Source: JAZRWQ01 sp045541395
GTDB taxonomy: Bacteria > Bacillota > Clostridia > Oscillospirales > UMGS1783
Assembly (NCBI GenBank): GCA_045541395.1
Contig: JAZQIZ010000009.1
Span: 42,368-106,367 of the forward strand
Direction of reading: 5' to 3'
Length of the DNA stretch: 64,000 bases
Shown: positions 42,425-51,101 of the stretch, one piece after another
Position numbering within the stretch: the stretch's first letter is position 1
How the letters are laid out: the number at the start of each line of letters is the position of its first letter
Position numbers and translations under genes: made by a program
The notes under the pieces: generated by a model
Databases searched by the model: none
What the model saw: only the letters and a program-made list of their open reading frames with translations
Told to the model about the DNA's origin: nothing

Positions 42425-42452
42425 ATAACGATTATATCATAAAATTTGTTGC
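42425..42452 (-). promoter_or_regulatory. Candidate ECF-type promoter of the sigma operon
   Basis: On the minus strand GCAACA (42452-42447), a 16-base spacer and CGTTAT (42430-42425), resembling GCAAC/CGT-type ECF promoters. A TATAAT also lies in the spacer, so sigma-A use is possible. Confidence 0.4.
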
Positions 42453-42491
42453 AAAAAACAAAAAATTTTTACAATTGTCAAGTAGAACAGC

Positions 42492-42520
42492 TTGACAGCT
42501 ACAGTAAAATGTAGTATACT
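42492..42520 (+). promoter_or_regulatory. Promoter of the ylxM-ffh operon
   Basis: A perfect TTGACA (42492-42497), a 17-base spacer and TATACT (42515-42520). Confidence 0.85.
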
Positions 42521-42571
42521 ATAGGCCGTAAAGCAGGCTTACTTTACAGAATAAACAAAGAAGGTGGCAAA

Positions 42572-42937
42572 TTGGCTCAAAAAGATTTAAATATAGGCTA
42601 TATTGCCGCATTTTATAAAAATCTGCTTACGGAAAAGCAGTATGAAGCTCTTTCTTTGTATTATGATGAGGATCTTTCCTTAGGTGAAATTGCCGAACAA
42701 ACCGGGATTACACGTCAGGGTGTGAGAGATGCTATTAAGCGCAGCGAGGAAATCGTATTCGAGCTTGAGGAAAAATTGGGTCTTGCAAAGAAATTCAAGG
42801 TTTTAAGCGAAGAAGTGGAGCAAATAGTAATTGCTACCGAAAAAATTTCCGAGATAAACCGCCGCAGATACGGCAACAGTGAAATTACTGCCCTTTGCGC
42901 TGACATAGAAAAAACTTGTGAACGGATAGATGAATAA
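42572..42937 (+). CDS. ylxM: YlxM/p13-like DNA-binding protein (UPF0122)
   Basis: 121 residues with a sigma-region-4-like helix-turn-helix: LTEKQYEALSLYYDEDLSLGEIAEQTGITRQGVRDAIKR. YlxM is linked to the SRP pathway and nearly always precedes ffh. The start is TTG at 42572 with AAGGTGG upstream. Its stop overlaps the ffh start (TAATG). Confidence 0.92.
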   Translation: MAQKDLNIGYIAAFYKNLLTEKQYEALSLYYDEDLSLGEIAEQTGITRQGVRDAIKRSEEIVFELEEKLGLAKKFKVLSEEVEQIVIATEKISEINRRRYGNSEITALCADIEKTCERIDE

Positions 42938-44286
42938 TGGCATTTGAAGGTATCAGCGATAAGCTGAATGATATTTTCCGAAAACTGAAAAGCAGAGGTA
43001 AGCTTACTGAGAGTGACGTTAAGGCTGTTGCAAGAGAAATAAAGCTTGCCCTTTTGGCGGCTGACGTTAACTTTAAAGTAGTTAAAGAGTTTATAAACCG
43101 CATAACCGAACGTGCAGTAGGTGAGGAGGTTTTAAAATCCCTTACTCCCGCACAGCAGGTAATTAAAATAGTTCATGAAGAGCTTGCGCTTATTATGGGT
43201 GGTGAAAACCCCAATGAGGGTCGTGTTAAATTTTCTTCCAAACCGCCTACAATAATTATGCTCTGCGGCTTGCAGGGTGCAGGTAAAACCACCCACGCGG
43301 CAAAGCTTGCGGCTTACTTTAAGAAAATGGATAAGCGCCCCTTGCTTGTAGCTTGCGATATATACCGCCCTGCGGCTATAGATCAGCTAAAGGTCGTAGG
43401 TGAAAAGGCGCAGGTTCCCGTTTTCTCTTTGGAGGGCGCCAAGCCTGTTAAGATCGCAAAAGAAGCAATAAAGCACGCTAAAACTTACGGTAACGATCTT
43501 GTTATTTTAGATACTGCAGGCCGTCTTCATATAGATGAAGAGTTGATGGACGAATTGAAGGATATTAAAAAGACTGTCGAACCTCAGGAAATTCTGCTGG
43601 TTATAGACTCTATGACCGGTCAGGACGCTGTGAACGTAGCAAAATCCTTTAACGAACAGCTTGAGATCGATGGTGTTATTCTCACAAAGCTTGACGGTGA
43701 CACCCGCGGCGGTGCTGCAATGTCCGTAAGGTACATTACAGGTAAACCCATAAAGTTTACGGGCGTTGGCGAGAAGCTTGATGAACTGGAGCCCTTCTAT
43801 CCCGACAGAATGGCAAACCGTATTCTCGGTATGGGTGACGTTATGAGTCTTATTGAAAAGGCTCAGGAAACCTATGATGCCAAGCAGGCGGAAAAGCTTG
43901 AAAAGAAGCTTCAGAAGAATAAGTTTGATCTTAACGATCTTATGGATCAGTATGAACAGATGACCAAAATGGGGAGTCTTGAAAAAATAATGGGTTCCAT
44001 AGGTATTAAGAAAGAAGATATGGATAAAGCGGATGTGGATAACCAGAAGATTGTCCGTCAGCTTGCTATCCTACGGTCCATGACCTATGCGGAAAGGGAA
44101 AACCCCAACTTATTAAATGCTTCCCGCCGCAGAAGGATCGCCGCAGGCAGCGGCACCAAGGTTGAAGAGGTAAACCGCGTAATTAAAACCTACGATCAAA
44201 TGAAGGTTATGCTCAAACGCTTTAATAAAAATCCTAAAGCAATGCAGAATATGCTTGGCGGAATGGGCGGCGGCTTCGGCTTTTAA
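42937..44286 (+). CDS. ffh: Signal recognition particle protein Ffh
   Basis: 449 residues: an N domain, a GTPase G domain with GLQGAGKTT, DTAGR and TKLDGDTRGG, and a methionine-rich M domain ending in GGMGGGFGF. It binds 4.5S RNA and signal sequences and docks at FtsY. It shares an operon with rpsP, the KH protein, rimM and trmD. Confidence 0.96.
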   Translation: MAFEGISDKLNDIFRKLKSRGKLTESDVKAVAREIKLALLAADVNFKVVKEFINRITERAVGEEVLKSLTPAQQVIKIVHEELALIMGGENPNEGRVKFSSKPPTIIMLCGLQGAGKTTHAAKLAAYFKKMDKRPLLVACDIYRPAAIDQLKVVGEKAQVPVFSLEGAKPVKIAKEAIKHAKTYGNDLVILDTAGRLHIDEELMDELKDIKKTVEPQEILLVIDSMTGQDAVNVAKSFNEQLEIDGVILTKLDGDTRGGAAMSVRYITGKPIKFTGVGEKLDELEPFYPDRMANRILGMGDVMSLIEKAQETYDAKQAEKLEKKLQKNKFDLNDLMDQYEQMTKMGSLEKIMGSIGIKKEDMDKADVDNQKIVRQLAILRSMTYAERENPNLLNASRRRRIAAGSGTKVEEVNRVIKTYDQMKVMLKRFNKNPKAMQNMLGGMGGGFGF

Positions 44287-44341
44287 AAAATGCTAAAAGA
44301 TAACTTTTAGATAAGAAAAATCATACGGAGGTGAATATAAA

Positions 44342-44584
44342 ATGGCAGTAAAAATGAGACTCAGAAGAATGGGTGCTAAGAAGAATCCTTTCTATCGTAT
44401 AGTAGTAGCAGATTCCAGATACCCCAGAGACGGTAGATTTATCGAAGAAATCGGTACTTACAATCCTATGACTGAACCTGCTGAGGTAAAGATCGATGCT
44501 GATAAGGCAAAGCAGTGGATCGCTAACGGCGCTCAGCCTACCGATACAGTTAAGGCTATGCTCAAGAAGAACGGCATTATGTAA
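44342..44584 (+). CDS. rpsP: 30S ribosomal protein S16
   Basis: 80 residues with the S16 signature VKMRLRRMGAKKNPFYRIVV near the start. RBS GGAGGTGA. Part of the conserved ffh-rpsP-kphA-rimM-trmD operon. Confidence 0.96.
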   Translation: MAVKMRLRRMGAKKNPFYRIVVADSRYPRDGRFIEEIGTYNPMTEPAEVKIDADKAKQWIANGAQPTDTVKAMLKKNGIM

Positions 44585-44595
44585 GGAAGATTAAA

Positions 44596-44829
44596 ATGAC
44601 TGAAATTATCACTTATCTTACCAGATCCATCGTTGATAAGCCCGATGAAGTACAGGTTACTAAAGAACTGGAAAGTGACGGAACCGAGGTTTACACCATT
44701 ATGGTTTCTCAGGAAGATATGGGCAGAGTCATCGGCCGTCAGGGCAGGATCGCTAAGGCTATCAGAACGATAGCAAAATCTATCGCCGTAAGAGATAACC
44801 GCAAGGTTGTTATTAATATCGGCAGATAA
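44596..44829 (+). CDS. khpA: KH-domain RNA-binding protein (KhpA type)
   Basis: 77 residues, one KH domain with the RNA-gripping motif VIGRQGRIAKAIRTI. KhpA-type proteins pair with Jag/KhpB and affect cell division or bind sRNAs. It lies 11 bases after rpsP. Confidence 0.92.
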   Translation: MTEIITYLTRSIVDKPDEVQVTKELESDGTEVYTIMVSQEDMGRVIGRQGRIAKAIRTIAKSIAVRDNRKVVINIGR

Positions 44830-44840
44830 CAAAGCATTTC

Positions 44841-44870
44841 AAGAGAGGATATTAAAAAATATCCTCTCTT
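44841..44870 (+). other. Intercistronic hairpin without T-run
   Basis: A perfect 13-base stem, AAGAGAGGATATT/AATATCCTCTCTT, loop AAAA, between khpA and rimM. No T-tract follows, so an RNA-processing site or partial attenuator is likelier than a terminator. Confidence 0.6.
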
Positions 44871-44898
44871 GCTGTGACTGAAAGGAAAAGTTTTTGTA

Positions 44899-45402
44899 AT
44901 GGAGCTTATAGAGTGCGGAAAATTAGTTAACACCCATGGCGTAAGAGGGGACATTAAAGTCCTGCCCTATGCCGACGGTCCGGAGGATATTGTTGGCCTT
45001 AAAGTAATTTATTTAGGCAAGGCCAGAACTCCTTATAAGGTAAATAAATCCTTTATACATCAGAATTGTGTTATTATGCACCTTGAAGGTGTGGATACTA
45101 TGGAAAGCGCTATGGCTCTTAAAAATATGCTTATCTATATGGAAAAGGATCTTTCCAAATTAAAGCCCGGTCAGTTTTATATTGTAGATCTTATTGGCCT
45201 TACAGTGTATGATGATATTACGGGTGAGGAATATGGCCAGTTAACCGACGTATATACCGGTATTGCCAATGACGCCTATGAAATACTTCTTAAGGATGGC
45301 CGCAAGGTTCTTTTCCCTGCAATACAGGATGTTGTAAAAGAAACCGATATTGCAAACAAAATAATGAAAATAACACCGCTTAAGGGAATGTTTGATATAT
45401 GA
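44899..45402 (+). CDS. rimM: Ribosome maturation factor RimM
   Basis: 167 residues: an N-terminal beta-barrel (GKLVNTHGVRGDIKVLP) and a C-terminal PRC-barrel (GQFYIVDLIGLTVYD, then KVLFPAIQDVV). It helps assemble the 30S head around S19. It overlaps trmD by four bases. Confidence 0.94.
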   Translation: MELIECGKLVNTHGVRGDIKVLPYADGPEDIVGLKVIYLGKARTPYKVNKSFIHQNCVIMHLEGVDTMESAMALKNMLIYMEKDLSKLKPGQFYIVDLIGLTVYDDITGEEYGQLTDVYTGIANDAYEILLKDGRKVLFPAIQDVVKETDIANKIMKITPLKGMFDI

Positions 45403-46127
45403 ATTTTGAAATAATGACCTTGTTTCCCGAATTTGTTGATAACGTTTTGAGTCAAAGCATTATCGGCAGGGCAAGAAAAGCAGGGCATATAAATGTAAAT
45501 TGCGTAAATATCCGTGATTATGCTGAAAACAAACACGGTTACATAGATGAAAAGCCTTACGGCGCCACAACAGGTATGCTTATTCAGCCTAAGCCTGTAT
45601 ATGATTGTTTTTGTGATATAACAAAAAAATATGATAAAAAACCTTTTTGTGTTTATATGTCTCCTCAGGGCAGAGTTTTAAATCAAGAGCTTGCCAAGGA
45701 ACTTAAAGAAAAAGAAAATATTGTTTTTCTTTGCGGACACTATGAGGGTATAGATCAACGTGTGCTGGATGAAATTGTTGATATGGAGCTTTCTATAGGT
45801 GATTACGTTTTAACAGGCGGTGAGCTTCCTGCCTGCATTGCGGTGGACTGTATAGCAAGGCTGTGCCCCGGAGTTTTAGCGGAAGAGCAAAGCTATTCCG
45901 ATGAAAGCCATTATAACGGCCTTTTGGAATATCCTCAGTATACTCAGCCCTATGAGTTTATGGGAAAAGCAGTGCCCGACGTGTTAAGAAGCGGCAATGA
46001 AGCCAAGGTTAGAAGATGGCGAATGGAACAGTCTCTGGAAAACACCTTAAAAAAACGCCCCGATATGCTTAAAAAGGCTTCTTTAACAAGAGAAATGTTA
46101 GATTATCTTTCTAATAAAGAGTCCTGA
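45399..46127 (+). CDS. trmD: tRNA (guanine-N1-)-methyltransferase
   Basis: A 242-residue SPOUT methyltransferase: MTLFPEFVDNVL at the start, the knot motifs LCGHYEGIDQRV and IGDYVLTGGELPA, and RRWRMEQSL. It makes m1G37 in tRNA. The usual next gene, rplS (L19), is not here; a terminator follows immediately. Confidence 0.96.
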   Translation: MNFEIMTLFPEFVDNVLSQSIIGRARKAGHINVNCVNIRDYAENKHGYIDEKPYGATTGMLIQPKPVYDCFCDITKKYDKKPFCVYMSPQGRVLNQELAKELKEKENIVFLCGHYEGIDQRVLDEIVDMELSIGDYVLTGGELPACIAVDCIARLCPGVLAEEQSYSDESHYNGLLEYPQYTQPYEFMGKAVPDVLRSGNEAKVRRWRMEQSLENTLKKRPDMLKKASLTREMLDYLSNKES

Positions 46128-46148
46128 ATTTTCAGGGCTCTTTATTTT
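46116..46148. terminator. Terminator shared by trmD and a 28-aa minus-strand ORF
   Basis: Stem AAAGAGTCCTGA/TCAGGGCTCTTT with one G-T pair, then ATTTTT. It includes the trmD stop. The minus-strand small ORF ends at 46142 inside the same hairpin. Confidence 0.75.
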
Positions 46149-46228
46149 TCTTCTGTAATTTCGTATTCGCTGAAAATATAATCATCTATATCCTCTTTTT
46201 CTGTATCTTCGCTTAAATAGTAAGTCAT
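46142..46228 (-). CDS. Candidate 28-residue acidic peptide
   Basis: The minus-strand ORF begins MTYYLSEDTEKEDIDDYIFS and ends TEEK, rich in Glu and Asp. AAGGAG lies about eight bases before the ATG, and the ORF ends in the trmD terminator hairpin. No clear -35/-10 pair was found, although AT-rich TATAGTAT lies upstream. The RBS and terminator make translation plausible; no family is recognised. Confidence 0.45.
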   Translation of the reverse strand: MTYYLSEDTEKEDIDDYIFSEYEITEEK

Positions 46229-46345
46229 TTCCTTTTCTCCTTATACTATAATAATTCTATAATATGCTGAATATGACCTAAATGTGTCTTTATTTTATTA
46301 GTTTTCTGTGTTAAAATATTTTTATAACTTACTGGAGGGTTTTAT

Positions 46346-47278
46346 ATGAACGCTTATTTGGGTATAGATTTAGGCGGTACAAAAATTGCCGCAGGCCTTT
46401 TTAATAAAGAAAAGAAGTTGCTTTGTTCTTTTAAGGTTCCTACCTATAATTCGCCTTGCCCCAACTGTTTTGCAAAAGAGCTTATTGAAGATATAGAAAA
46501 GCTTATGGCGAAAGCCTGTGTAAATAAACTGATGGGTATAGGCATAGGCGTTCCCGGTGTTGTACAAAATGGTGTAGTTCTTAATGCCCCCAATATAAAA
46601 TGCCTTAAGGGCTTCTCTTTAGGCAACGTTCTTGAGGAGCATTTTTCCTGTAAGGTTATTATGGGGAATGATGCAAACGTTGCGGCCCTTGCGCAGTTTG
46701 ATCAGAATGACGAAATAAAAAATAATATGGTTTATATAACCGTTTCTTCCGGTATAGGTGGCGGCATAATTCTGAACGGTAAAATATTTGAAGGCGATTT
46801 TGGTTCAGCTGCAGAAATAGGTCATATGCTTACCGGAAGGGAAGGCTATAGCTGTGCCTGCGGTAACAGCGGCTGCTTTGAATCAATGGCTTCAGGCACC
46901 CATTTGACAGAAAGGGTTCTTTCCTATGCAAGTAAGGGAAGAAAGAGTCCCCTTTGCGAAAAAGCTCTTAATGGTGAAAAAATCAGCGGTTTTGATGTTA
47001 AGGTTGCCTTCGATAAGGGCGATAAGCTTGCAGAGGAAATAATAGAAGGCACAGGAGAGCTTGTCGGCGAATTGTGTTATAATATTTTTATGGTGCTTAA
47101 TATAGGCTCCTACTGTATAGGCGGCGGACTGACTGCCTGGGGTGAGCCTTTATTCAGATCAATTAAAGAAGGCTTTGAAAAGCGGAATAAATTCTCTGCA
47201 GGCACAGTTAATTTTTATAAGGCAACAGATTCTGATGATGCAGGTATTTTCGGTGCAGTAAATTTAATTTGGAGCTGA
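46346..47278 (+). CDS. ROK-family sugar kinase (glucokinase-like)
   Basis: 310 residues: ATP motif GIDLGGTKIAAGLF, sugar site GIGIGVPGVV, GNDANVAALAQ, SSGIGGGII, and the ROK zinc signature CACGNSGCFE. ROK kinases phosphorylate glucose, ManNAc or similar sugars; glucokinase is most likely. RBS GGAGGG. The DUF1624 gene follows four bases later. Confidence 0.88.
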   Translation: MNAYLGIDLGGTKIAAGLFNKEKKLLCSFKVPTYNSPCPNCFAKELIEDIEKLMAKACVNKLMGIGIGVPGVVQNGVVLNAPNIKCLKGFSLGNVLEEHFSCKVIMGNDANVAALAQFDQNDEIKNNMVYITVSSGIGGGIILNGKIFEGDFGSAAEIGHMLTGREGYSCACGNSGCFESMASGTHLTERVLSYASKGRKSPLCEKALNGEKISGFDVKVAFDKGDKLAEEIIEGTGELVGELCYNIFMVLNIGSYCIGGGLTAWGEPLFRSIKEGFEKRNKFSAGTVNFYKATDSDDAGIFGAVNLIWS

Positions 47279-47282
47279 TCTT

Positions 47283-48020
47283 ATGCAAAAGCAACGTTAC
47301 TGGATGCTGGACTCCTTAAGAGGCCTTGCAATTATAAATATGATAGCCTTCCATTTAATGTGGGACCTTGTTTATATTTACGGTGTTAATGCCTCCTGGT
47401 ATCTTGGTCATGGAGCTTATATATGGCAGCAGGCCATTTGCTGGACTTTCATTATCCTTTCCGGCTTTTGCTTCGCCTTAGGGAAAAAACCCTTAAAACG
47501 AGGGCTGACTGTGTTTGTTGGCGGTTTTATTGTTTCTGCAGTTACCTTAATATTTATGCCCGAATCAGCCATACGCTTCGGTATATTAACTCTCCTTGGC
47601 AGTTGTATGCTCATTATGGTGCCGATACGTAAACTTCTTGAAAAAGTACCGCCTGTTTTGGGTGCGCTTTTAAGCTTTGGGCTTTTCTTTATTACTCGTA
47701 ATGTAAATACAGGGTATTTAGGATTTGGCTCCATAAATCTTATAAAATTGCCCCGTTTCCTCTATGCTAACTACTTTACAGCTTTTTTGGGATTTCCTCA
47801 TCCGCTTTTTTCATCTTCCGATTATTTCTCTCTTTTCCCTTGGTTTTTCCTGTTTGTCTTTGGATATTTCCTTTATCGTATTTTCGGTAAAGACGAAAGC
47901 TTTAAGAAGTTTCTGAAAAAGGGGAAACTGCCTGTACTTAGCTTTCTGGGTAAGCATTCTTTAATTATTTATATGTTGCATCAGCCGTTAATTTACGGCC
48001 TTCTCATGCTTATCATGTAA
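47283..48020 (+). CDS. DUF1624/heparan-alpha-glucosaminide acetyltransferase-like membrane protein
   Basis: A 245-residue protein with about seven TM helices. The first motif, RYWMLDSLRGLAIINMIAFHLMWD, with its Arg-Gly and His after a basic start, matches the DUF1624/acyltransferase-3-like group. LGKHSLIIYMLHQPLIYG near the C terminus is also typical. It may acylate a sugar across the membrane; the acceptor is unknown. Confidence 0.82.
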   Translation: MQKQRYWMLDSLRGLAIINMIAFHLMWDLVYIYGVNASWYLGHGAYIWQQAICWTFIILSGFCFALGKKPLKRGLTVFVGGFIVSAVTLIFMPESAIRFGILTLLGSCMLIMVPIRKLLEKVPPVLGALLSFGLFFITRNVNTGYLGFGSINLIKLPRFLYANYFTAFLGFPHPLFSSSDYFSLFPWFFLFVFGYFLYRIFGKDESFKKFLKKGKLPVLSFLGKHSLIIYMLHQPLIYGLLMLIM

Positions 48021-48052
48021 AAAAAATGGCACCGTCAACGGTGCCATTTTTT
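48021..48052. terminator. Bidirectional terminator
   Basis: AAAAAATGGCACCG/CGGTGCCATTTTTT with loop TCAA, right after the DUF1624 stop and seven bases from the stop of the minus-strand AraC gene. Confidence 0.92.
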
Positions 48053-48058
48053 GCTGCA

Positions 48059-48880
48059 TTATTTGGGGCTGGCCTCAGGGTATTTAACAGTTTGAATATG
48101 CTGAGCGCGGTATTCGGAAGGGGTGAAGCCTGTTTGCTCCTTGAATTGGCGCATAAAGTAAATATCACTTTTGTACCCACATAGATCTGCGATCATAAAA
48201 ATAGGATAATCATTTTGAAGTAATATCCGTTTTGCGTATTCTATTCGGCAGTTTATAAGGTCCTTGCTGAAAGAAACTCCGAACAGCTCCTTGTAATTAT
48301 GCTGAAACCAGGTCTTGCTCATATTAACAAAATCGGCAGCCTTCTGAAGCGACCATTCCTGATAGGGGAAGTTCTTTAAATTGGATCTTAAGTCCAGGAA
48401 AGTATGGGAGTAAGGTATTTTCTTTTGGGAAGGAACACTGTGATTTCTGATCTGGTCGGAGAGTTTAATAAAAAATGTAGAAAGAAGCCCGCTGAGAATA
48501 TGTTCTCTGTGGTTTCCTCCCGCGTTAAATTCCATTGCCATTATTCGTATGTAATCAGACATAATTGCAGGGTCGTCAATTGTTATAGGTTCACCAAAAG
48601 GTATACCGAGCTTTAGAAATTCGGCTCTTTCAGAGTCGGTCATATCGAAATGAAACCAATCGTGTACAAAGTCTTGGTCGGAGGCATACATAAACTGTGG
48701 TTTGTGTTTATCGTAAATGAACATTTGGTGTTGTCCTAAAAGGTAACGGGATGTATCGGAATGAAAGTAAGCAGGGGTATATGCAAGTATCAGTACGTAT
48801 TCATCAAGACCGTTTGGTCTGGAGTAATAGTATACGTCTTTTTTATCCTTGGATTGATAATAAATATGTTTGATTACCAT
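48059..48880 (-). CDS. AraC-family transcriptional regulator
   Basis: 273 residues: an N-terminal cupin-like sensor (YYYSRPNGLDEYVLILAYTPAYF) and a C-terminal two-HTH AraC domain (WSLQKAADFVNMSKTWFQHNYKE; YPIFMIADLCGYKSDIYFMRQFKEQTGFTPSEYR). The ATG at 48880 has GGAG seven bases upstream; the frame extension to 48910 is unsupported. It diverges from the aldolase/glycyl-radical cluster and is its probable regulator. Confidence 0.88.
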   Translation of the reverse strand: MVIKHIYYQSKDKKDVYYYSRPNGLDEYVLILAYTPAYFHSDTSRYLLGQHQMFIYDKHKPQFMYASDQDFVHDWFHFDMTDSERAEFLKLGIPFGEPITIDDPAIMSDYIRIMAMEFNAGGNHREHILSGLLSTFFIKLSDQIRNHSVPSQKKIPYSHTFLDLRSNLKNFPYQEWSLQKAADFVNMSKTWFQHNYKELFGVSFSKDLINCRIEYAKRILLQNDYPIFMIADLCGYKSDIYFMRQFKEQTGFTPSEYRAQHIQTVKYPEASPK

Positions 48881-49244
48881 AAGCACTCTCCGTTTTTTAT
48901 TCAACAACAAGTATTATAATATATTACTGCGGTAATGTCTATAAAAATGCTAAAATGCAGTGTGTGAAAATTAAGTTTGCCAACTGCTCATTTATTGAAT
49001 TGCAGTAAAATAACACTTATGAAAGGACTGCAACATAATGAAGAAGCTTATTGCGCTGTATTTTGTTGAAATTTAAGTAATTATGAGCAAAGCAAAAAAA
49101 TAAATCATAAGAAAGTGTAAAAGTTTAGTTTGTTGTGGGATGGGTTATTGTGCAGTTTTTATGTATGATATATAATATAAACAAATAACCGATAAATCAA
49201 ATCGGGAAACTATATTATCCTAATATTAAAAAGGTTGGTGCATT
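48881..49244. promoter_or_regulatory. Divergent control region of the AraC gene and glycyl-radical cluster
   Basis: 364 bases without a convincing gene. The minus promoter for araC is TAGACA (48942-48937), 17 bases, TATAAT (48919-48914). The plus promoter is TTGTGC (49149-49154), 17 bases, TATAAT (49172-49177). TGCAGT or its complement recurs at 48957-48962, 49002-49007, 49028-49033 (ACTGCA) and 49152-49157, the last overlapping the plus -35 box. These may be AraC half-sites; that is inference. Confidence 0.55.
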
Positions 49245-49913
49245 ATGAAAAAATCAGAATTTTGTTCTAAGCTTGATCACTCAATTCTTGGATGGACCTG
49301 TTCAGAAGCTCAAGTAAAACAGTATTGTGATGAGGTGCTGGAATATGGCTTTGCGTCTATCTGCGTAAACCCCGACTACGTAGCATACTGCAACTCTATT
49401 CTGCAGGGCCGCTCCGGAATCAGCTGTGTTATCGGCTTCCCTTGCGGTGCAAATACTATCGGCACTAAGATCCACGAAGGTATTGAAGCTATTAATAACG
49501 GCGCCACAGAGCTTGACTGCGTAACCAATTTCGGTTTGCTTCGCAGCGGCAAGGATGCGCAGCTTCTTGAAGAATATAAAGCTTTTGTACAGGCAATAAA
49601 GGATAAGCGTCCTGAAACAGTTATTAAATATATTATTTATCAGCCCTACGGCCAGTATCCTTTCAGAACTCCCGATGAAACTAAGCGTTTAGCAAGCCTG
49701 GTTGCTGCTTCAGGTGCAGATTATATTAAATTCTTCTGCAATCCCCGCGAGATCAAGCCTCTTATTGGTGACAGCGTTAAAATGAAATTCTCCGGCGCTA
49801 TTAACCTGGCTGTATCTGTTGATGCTATTGAACAGGGGTGCGACCGTGTAGGTGAAGATTCCGCCGTTCATTGGCTCCGTGAAACTCCCGATTCCTTCTG
49901 GGATGCCGAATAA
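49245..49913 (+). CDS. DeoC-like class I aldolase with altered phosphate pocket
   Basis: A 222-residue TIM-barrel. The DERA catalytic set appears as D91 (ELDCVTNFG), Schiff-base K162 (DYIKFFCNP) and K181 (MKFSGAI), and ICVNP keeps the usual Cys-containing strand. The DERA signature KTSTGF is replaced by KFFCNP, SGGIR by SGAIN, and the terminal GTSSG by GEDSA, so the groups that bind the phosphate seem missing. It is probably an aldolase for a different, perhaps unphosphorylated, substrate. First gene of the cluster. Confidence 0.8.
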   Translation: MKKSEFCSKLDHSILGWTCSEAQVKQYCDEVLEYGFASICVNPDYVAYCNSILQGRSGISCVIGFPCGANTIGTKIHEGIEAINNGATELDCVTNFGLLRSGKDAQLLEEYKAFVQAIKDKRPETVIKYIIYQPYGQYPFRTPDETKRLASLVAASGADYIKFFCNPREIKPLIGDSVKMKFSGAINLAVSVDAIEQGCDRVGEDSAVHWLRETPDSFWDAE

Positions 49914-49942
49914 TTGAACATATTATATTCGGAGGAACACAA

Positions 49943-51061
49943 ATGACAGGCAAAGACAGAATTTATACTGTTGTTAAAAAAGGCGAGGCTGCGGACCGTG
50001 TCCCTTGGACTTTGAATTTCGGCTCATATCAAGCCATGTGGCCTCGATATATGAAGGAATATAAAGAGTCCCGTGGAATCAACGGCTATCTGTTTGATTT
50101 GCTGGATTATGATATTCTTAACGTACAGGCTCCTGAGGCTACCGGCCAGAACGGAGCAGCAGGTGGTGTTGGCTATTTAAGCAATGGTATTGATCCCGAA
50201 AAGTACTATACCAAAGAGCAGCTTTCAAGACCCGGTGTGTGGGTGGATTCCTGGGGGCAGCTTAATATTCCATGGACAGAATATCCCGACATTGCCAATG
50301 TGGAATCTCCGCTTTCCAATGCAAATTCTCTGCAGGAATTAATGGATTATCCTTTTCCTGAGCTTGATTTTGCATCGGCAGAGCTGTGTCGTGCCGATGC
50401 AGAAGAGATACACGCCAAAGGCAAGCTTGCAAGCGCTGATTGCGGAGGTTTGTTTGGCGCCAGTTGGTATTTGCGTGGCCTGGAAAATTATATGATCGAT
50501 ATGTATGAGGATCCTGAGTGGGCTATGCTTATTGCGGACCGTGTTACGGAATCGCTTATAAAAAGAGCCAAGGTAACTGCATCTGCCGGCGTAGATGTAT
50601 TTACTTTTTATGATGATCTCGGCACTCAAACAGGACCTATTCTAAGTCCTGCAATGTGGAGAGAATATTTTAAGCCTCGTTGGGCAAAAGTTTTTGAAGC
50701 TATTCGTTCAGCTAATCCGGAAGCCATTATTTTTATGCATTCCTGCGGCTGTGTTAAGGATTTCATTCCCGACTTTATTGATATAGGTTTGGATATACTC
50801 CATCCTTTACAGCCCGAAACTATGGATGTGTATCAGGTGGCAAAAGAATATCAGAAGGATATTTGTTTCTGGGGCACTATCAGTATGCAGAAAACCTTAA
50901 ACCTGGGCACACCTGCGGATGTTGATAAAGAGGTTAAAGAAAGAGTAGAGCGTATGGGTAAAAACGGGCATTTGATCTTATCTCCCGGTAATATGTTTAC
51001 TCCAGATACACCCTTTGAAAATGTTGATGCTCTTATAGAAGCATTCCGTAAGTATTGCTAA
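49943..51061 (+). CDS. Uroporphyrinogen decarboxylase-family (MtaA/UroD-like) protein
   Basis: A 372-residue URO-D-type TIM barrel. HSCG at residues 266-269 gives the first zinc-type ligands of MtaA-like methyltransferases, but the C-terminal segment SPGNMFTPDTPFENVDAL has Asn where the usual Cys ligand occurs. No haem gene is nearby, so haem synthesis is unlikely; it may handle a methyl or carboxyl group in this pathway. RBS GGAGG. It lies 29 bases after the aldolase gene. Confidence 0.78.
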   Translation: MTGKDRIYTVVKKGEAADRVPWTLNFGSYQAMWPRYMKEYKESRGINGYLFDLLDYDILNVQAPEATGQNGAAGGVGYLSNGIDPEKYYTKEQLSRPGVWVDSWGQLNIPWTEYPDIANVESPLSNANSLQELMDYPFPELDFASAELCRADAEEIHAKGKLASADCGGLFGASWYLRGLENYMIDMYEDPEWAMLIADRVTESLIKRAKVTASAGVDVFTFYDDLGTQTGPILSPAMWREYFKPRWAKVFEAIRSANPEAIIFMHSCGCVKDFIPDFIDIGLDILHPLQPETMDVYQVAKEYQKDICFWGTISMQKTLNLGTPADVDKEVKERVERMGKNGHLILSPGNMFTPDTPFENVDALIEAFRKYC

Positions 51062-51101
51062 CAGCGGGCAGCATACATAAAAGAACATAACCAATAGTTA
51101 T

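Noticed and set aside
49039..49077. A 12-codon ORF in the divergent region before the aldolase gene
   Set aside because: Too short and upstream of the mapped-looking promoter, so unlikely to be a leader peptide of the operon.
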